Made by a program: the position numbers and the translations under genes. DNA of 64,000 bases from Aplidium turbinatum (Eukaryota > Chordata > Ascidiacea > Aplousobranchia > Polyclinidae): assembly GCA_918807975.1 (NCBI GenBank), contig OU964935.1:5853823-5917822 (forward strand), written 5' to 3'. Positions within the stretch are counted from its first letter, which is position 1. Every line of letters starts with the position of its first letter. Below the pieces are notes generated by a model, which saw nothing but the letters and a program-made list of their open reading frames with translations, made no database searches and was not told where the DNA came from. Shown in pieces: positions 59,401 through 64,000 of the stretch.

Positions 59401-62400
59401 GTAGCAATACGTCAGTTGATATTATTTGATAGTTTTTTATTGTGTCTGCAGACATAGACGAATGCGCCGATGATTCACTCAACAATTGTAATGTAAACTC
59501 AACCTGTACCAACACTGTGGGAAGTTTTACTTGTACGTGTAAACCAGGCTTGACAGGTGATGGCGTTGACTGTGAAGGTATGGCTAGTATGGAAGTATAA
59601 TTCAATTAAAGATTGATTGGTTGATTGAAATATCTATTTTCCAACTGAGAAAACCTGTGATAGGTTATTCCTAGCAGTTTTGTATACTTATAGATAGAGG
59701 CTTTAAGGCCCGGTTACCGCCATTGGCAGAGTAAAGCTTCGGATAGTTGTCGAAGTGTTGTTGTCAAAAAATTATTCCAATCACTGGGTGCCGCTGAATT
59801 ATTATCCTTCAAATGGGTTGTGCTCACTCCGGGAGCTGAACCAGCGCCGCTTGATTTTGAGATTTCTTCGTGCACAAAGTCGGGCGCTTAGACCAACTGA
59901 GATATCGGGCGGGATTAAAAATATCAGGTCTACTCCTATATAGCTCAGTCGGTTAAGGACAAGGGCCTGGCATTGTGGAATGAAGCAACGGAAAGATAAA
60001 AAACGATGGTTCGACTCTAGGGGTGTGCACTTGACCAGCCTACTTGAATAACACCACTCCCCATCCAGCGACATGGTAAATGGGATATTTTACAGACAAC
60101 ACTTTAACAATCGAAAACTTCATTCTGCAGCTCTTGGTAAGCTAGTCTGCGTCGGTGGTTAAAAGTCCTGTACAAGCATCAGTGCCATATCGTGACCATT
60201 TTTTTGGGGGTTCACTTCTTTTTAAAAGTATCAAAGACATGCTTAATTTGCACAGTGACTTTTATATCATAAAAACAGAGTAAAACTGTTCACCAGGCAT
60301 TTAATAAATGAAGTGACTTGAGTTCTTCTGGTGACTATAGGCTACTAGGTTACTTCCTGGTGTTAAGGATGATATCCAGTTTTTATTACCGAACGTTTCG
60401 TCAGTCAGCACGACTGACTTTATCAAGTGGGCTTTATCAAGGTGAACACAACCTGTTCCGCAACAAATGGCACTACACAAAAACATACGGTACTGACGAA
60501 ATGAATAAAGTAGCAAGGTAATAAAAACTGGATATCATCCTTAACATCAGGAGGTAACCTAGTAACCTGTAGTCACCAGAAGAACGCAAGTCACTTTATT
60601 TTTATATTATAAGTTATCACATTATTTCATTTTGATTTAATCTGCACAGCCATTGAGCAAACTCCAAACCTATAGCATGTGTTTGAAGCCTGCTAAATAA
60701 AATGAATTGTTAAATAACTGGCTGGATTAAGCTTTTCCAAAGGCTTTCTAAGTTACCTGATAAATATTTCAACTATCAAACCATAGCTAATTCATTGACG
60801 GATCTGAACCAATGCTGAGAGAGTTGATTCTTGTGTCTAACAATAAGCAAGTTATGTATTTCTATCACTCTCTCACTGAATTGTTGTTGTTGCAATAGGC
60901 CTAACTGTAACCTGTGTAAAAACCATGTAACAATAATAGTCTTTATTTATATTCAAATAAAAAGAAATACTGTAGGCTATGTATCACAGACATAAATGAA
61001 TGTGCTGACGACCCATGCGTCACATTCGCCGTTTGTACAAACCTGCCGGGCAGTTATGTGTGCTCTTGTCCAACAACTGGTTTCACTGGGGACGGCGATT
61101 CTTGCGAAGGTAGGCTGCCTTAAAAATCGGAAAACATTTTAACATAAAGCAAAGATTTATGAATATTAAACGTAAACCAGTTATAATGTAGTAGGCTATA
61201 TGTTAGTAAAAAGTGAAAAAATGTTAAAAAGGTTAATTGACGGCTCATTACTTCATAAGAAACCGTGTACGATAGCCATGTAAAGCACACGTCACTTCAA
61301 TGGTGTTTTAATTAAAACTTAATTTCTAGTTTTCGCAGGGCCTACTACAAGAATATTGAATAAAATATAGAAACCTACCATGTGTTTACAACAAAATTTT
61401 ACAAATAGTAAAGAAGAATGTACAGTTTTAAAACGAATAAAAAAAAAACTGTCAGCTCAGCTACTTTACTGCTGGAGTGAAAGACATGATTTAATTGTTT
61501 CCATCTCATTTGGGTTATCTTGTCCAAAGGTAGCCTACTGCAACGTAGCGTAAAATTGGGTGCTGTATCAGGGACTGTTGCTTAAAATCACCATACAAAC
61601 GACTCTCTGGTCAATCGATTTAGCATTGGCAAGACCATTCTGGTCAGAAAATCTTACCACTTTTACCATCGACACCGAATAATAATTCAATTTTTATTAC
61701 AGACATAAATGAATGTGCGGACGACCCATGGCCGTGCCACACATCCGCCACTTGTTCAAACCAGCCGGGCAGTTATGTTTGCTCTTGTAATATTGGTTTC
61801 ACTGGAGACGGTAATTTTTGCGAAGGTAATGAAGCTACATAATTAAGAAAAAAAGTTGAAACAACAATTTTACACATAAAACAGCCCTAAAAGAACATGG
61901 AAAGCTTATGAACATTAAGCGTAAGCCTTGATAGGTCAGCTGTCTGTCCGACAGGTCAGCTGGTTTAGCGCCCAACTTTGTTCACGAATATAGCCTACTT
62001 CAAGATCAAGCAGCGCTGGTTCGGCTCTGAGGGTATGCGCTTAAACTGCATTTCATGGACACTGTCCAGATTCGTGTTCTGCGACCCTAAAAACCCCGTA
62101 ATCGACATATTACATGATCACATTACGCCAGTTTAAGCCTGTAGATTTTCATAATATCTTATCCGGCCACAGTTTTGGAGGGAAAATTCTGAAACCACAC
62201 CAAGATACTTTTTAACAAAGGTGGAAACCCGTAATAGGCTACATAGTCGCAATAATTTCTAAAAAATTTTTGCAAAATAGTACACCCTAATGGACAGCTT
62301 TTCATTCAGCGGCACCTAGTGAGTGGTATAATTTACAAGCAGTGACACACTTAAACAACAAAACAAACTTCATTCTGTCAATTTTGGTAACCGGACCAGT

Positions 62401-63275
62401 GCCAGTAGTTTAAAGCCTCTATAAAAATGAAAAACTACCTAGAATAGACTTTTAAAGGATTTCTCAGTAAAAGGATCAAAACCAACAACCCAATCTTTAA
62501 AGTTTCTCGAAAAGTTAAAAATTAAGAAACAATTAGAGCACTTCATAATAACTAGACTAGAGTATAGGCTACCGGATCCAAACTAAAAAGTTTGTTTTTG
62601 TTTTGCTTGAAATCAAGGTATACAACTAAAGTTTGTTTAGACATCAATGAGTGTGAAGCTTCATTGTCATGTCACAAGGAGGCAGTTTGCACAAACACGG
62701 AAGGTGCATTCTCATGTGAATGCAGAGCTGGATTCATCGGAAACGGTTTTGACTGTAGATCTGCAGGTTGGTGGTTTGGTTTACTGATACAAATTTAGGG
62801 AGCATAGAGTTTCTGATGAGATTGAAAACATTTGCAAAAACATTCAGGCCTATATTGTTTTCTTTAGTATCTTTGTTGGCACTAAGGACTAGGCCAAAGG
62901 TCTACTAATTTTATTTTATGTTTTCAGCAATGATCAAAGACGAGTGGTAGGCTATTTGAATCAACTTAGTTCTATTGTAACCTAGTATAGGCTAATGCAA
63001 AGTTTAAAACATAATATGAGGAATTTCTCAGTCTACAAAGTTAATTCCAAAATTTTTATAATCCCATTTCAGGCTCCAAGTTATCTTATTGCTATCGGAT
63101 GGCTGTCTCTGTCGACAACTTCATTACCGATTCCACAGTCGACAAATCTGACCCCAAGGTAATTTACTGCAAGGCCTATTCCCCGCAAGGTGACAGGCTT
63201 TTGAAGTTCGATATGAGGACAGAAGGCTCGATGAATTCGGTTCAATTGCGAGCAAATAAAAATCCATTAACTTAA
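56447..63275 (+). CDS. EGF-repeat secreted or membrane protein (9 exons, 3' end uncertain)
   Basis: Exons: 56447-56543, 56915-57043, 57576-57758, 58004-58132, 59452-59577, 60990-61109, 61703-61825, 62641-62766, 63073-63275. Every intron is phase 1. Exon 1 encodes a signal peptide ([18 protein letters not shown]). Exon 2 ([19 protein letters not shown]) is a domain I do not recognise. Exon 3 is a plain EGF module with six cysteines. Exons 4-8 are calcium-binding EGF modules starting DINEC or NIDEC, each with six cysteines and a C-x-N-x-x-GS/GAF core. Exons 6 and 7 are very alike, a recent tandem duplication. Exon 9 ([16 protein letters not shown]) reads open to a stop at 63273, but AAG/GTAATT at 63158 is a fair donor, so the gene may continue past the window; without a nearby polyadenylation signal I favour continuation only slightly. 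Such proteins bind Ca2+ outside the cell, in matrix or on the surface. Confidence 0.82.
58174..58394 (+). mobile_element. tRNA-derived SINE family B, copy 1 (EGF gene intron 4)
   Basis: A degenerate tRNA-like head is followed by the B-box region GCGCTGGTTCGGCTCTCGGG, a body with GGCACCTATTGGGTGGAATA and a 3' part TTCACTCTGTCAATCTCGGT. The same order is found in three more copies in this gene. Confidence 0.65.
59706..59918 (-). mobile_element. tRNA-derived SINE family B, copy 2 (EGF gene intron 5, inverted)
   Basis: On the - strand the head reads GCCCGATATCTCAGTTGGTC with B box GGTTCAGCTCC, then GGCACCCAGTGATTGGAATA. It is the best preserved head of the four. It stands head to head with the next SINE, 16 bases apart. 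Confidence 0.72.
59935..60165 (+). mobile_element. tRNA-headed SINE, family B-like, copy 3 (EGF gene intron 5)
   Basis: The head TATATAGCTCAGTCGGTTAA and B box GGTTCGACTC are a clean tRNA-like pair. The body keeps the TTCATTCTGCAGCTCTTGGT 3' block of family B but differs in the middle, so it may be a sub-family or hybrid. Confidence 0.62.
60311..60596. repeat. Foldback with 79-bp arms (EGF gene intron 5)
   Basis: Positions 60311-60389 mirror 60518-60596 with about seven mismatches (core GTTAAGGATGATATCCAGTT). The 128-base loop contains CGAACGTTTCGTCAGTCAGC, whose mirror (TACTGACGAAATG) lies on the other side of the loop. No reading frame is present. It is probably a small foldback transposon; no target duplication is evident. 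Confidence 0.8.
61940..62440 (+). mobile_element. tRNA-derived SINE family B, copy 4, interrupted (EGF gene intron 7)
   Basis: The head CAGGTCAGCTGGTTTAGCGC with B box GCGCTGGTTCGGCTCTGAGG is on the left. About 200 unrelated bases follow, and then the body resumes at about 62290 with GGCACCTAGTGAGTGGTATA and TTCATTCTGTCAATTTTGGT. Confidence 0.6.
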
Positions 63276-63322
63276 GGTCGAAAAAATAATTAATATAAAA
63301 ACCGAAATAGGTTGGCAGTGCG

Positions 63323-63520
63323 CAGTGGCGTAGCTAGGGGGGCGGACCGCCCCGGGCGGCACGTCTGGGGGGGCAACACTTTCAGACTACGATTTTTGAT
63401 TTCGATTATAATCTGATAAAAAAACGCATTTCATTTTCACATGCTTTTTCTTGATGGGGCGGCAAAATCTGAATCCGCCCAGGGCGGCACTTCCCGGCAC
63501 ATTCCCTAGCTACGCCACTG
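63323..63520. mobile_element. hAT-type MITE, 198 bp, CAGTGGCGTAGC family
   Basis: The ends CAGTGGCGTAGCTAGG and CCTAGCTACGCCACTG are exact mirrors, flanked by gcagtgcg (63315-63322 and 63521-63528). GGGCGGCAC occurs near both ends. It is related to the longer element nested at 3422-4099. Confidence 0.92.
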
Positions 63521-63528
63521 GCAGTGCG

Positions 63529-64000
63529 TCAAGAAGCCTGCTTATTTCTATTTTGCATTCGATCGCTTTTTCAAGTTTAAACTCTTACAGGCTAGATTTG
63601 GTAACTGATTTAATGCTGCTTGCACTGGAGGTAAGGTTTAAAGACTGATTCAGGAAACGAAAACATTTTACTAAATATAAAGTTAAATTCTATAGAAAAA
63701 CATAGAGCTTGGATTTATTTTCTAAAATATTTTGAAAAGCAAACGCAATATAGAAGGTAAAATTGCAATCGGAATTTTATTCTTTGAAAAATTGAATAAA
63801 AATATAATGAGTTTGCAGCATTGTTTTGCACCAATGTGTGTATGGTATTTTTTGTGAGAATTTCCATAGGCATAGGCTCTTATCCTAATGCAAGCTATCT
63901 AGTTCTTATTTAATCTAACAAAACTCTAACCAAATTCTTGTGCAATGTGAGATGATTAGCAAGCAGAACGTTTCACTACTTTTTTATTAACTTACGTTCA
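63529..64000. other. Right edge of the window, nothing recognised
   Basis: I see no exon. It could be an intron or the trailer of the EGF gene. Confidence 0.45.

Noticed and set aside
1-64000. CRISPR arrays, operons or prokaryotic signals
   Set aside because: Spliced genes, SINEs and animal protein families show this is a eukaryotic nuclear sequence; no regularly spaced repeat array exists.

Overview
The window is nuclear DNA of an animal. It is AT-rich, its genes are split by many short-to-medium introns with GT-AG borders, and it is full of short DNA transposons and tRNA-derived SINEs. The protein sequences and the repeat families (hAT, Penelope-like, tRNA-SINE) suggest a marine invertebrate, perhaps a tunicate or another invertebrate deuterostome. 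That placement is an inference; the sequence does not fix the species.

Three host genes can be read exon by exon. (1) Cyclin T, the cyclin subunit of P-TEFb, on the + strand at 7727-19696: 15 exons, 858 codons, all splice phases agree. (2) A Lifeguard/TMBIM (BAX-inhibitor-motif) seven-helix membrane protein on the - strand at 36269-23933: 9 coding exons, 331 codons. (3) A secreted or membrane-attached EGF-repeat protein on the + strand at 56447-63275, in which every intron is phase 1 and five calcium-binding EGF modules each sit on their own exon; its 3' end is uncertain. These genes do not obviously work together; they are neighbours on a chromosome.

Cyclin T also hosts two small RNA genes. 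Introns 7 and 10 each hold a 131-nt sequence with the full H/ACA snoRNA layout (hairpin, ACATTA H box, hairpin, ACA box three bases from the end). The copies are 123/131 identical, and seven of the eight differences lie in the internal loop of the 5' hairpin, where such RNAs carry their guide sequence. This is the most interesting observation in the window.

Layout: 1-7.6 kb, a hAT transposon (2858-5196) with another element nested in its transposase, otherwise no gene seen; 7.6-19.8 kb, cyclin T with its promoter motifs, snoRNAs, a Harbinger-like MITE and a Penelope-like remnant; 19.8-23.9 kb, no gene seen, one SINE; 23.9-36.3 kb, Lifeguard, whose intron 2 holds a 3.6-kb nest of three hAT elements plus a MITE, the three hATs with intact 8-bp target duplications; 37-49 kb, almost solid mobile DNA (a hAT, a 4.6-kb palindromic element with a second palindrome inside one arm, and a 5-kb TA-flanked element carrying remnants of an uncharacterised PIN-like/CXC protein family and a LINE fragment); 49-56.4 kb, no gene seen, a SINE and a cluster of three MITEs; 56.4-63.3 kb, the EGF gene with a second SINE family in its introns; then a final MITE.
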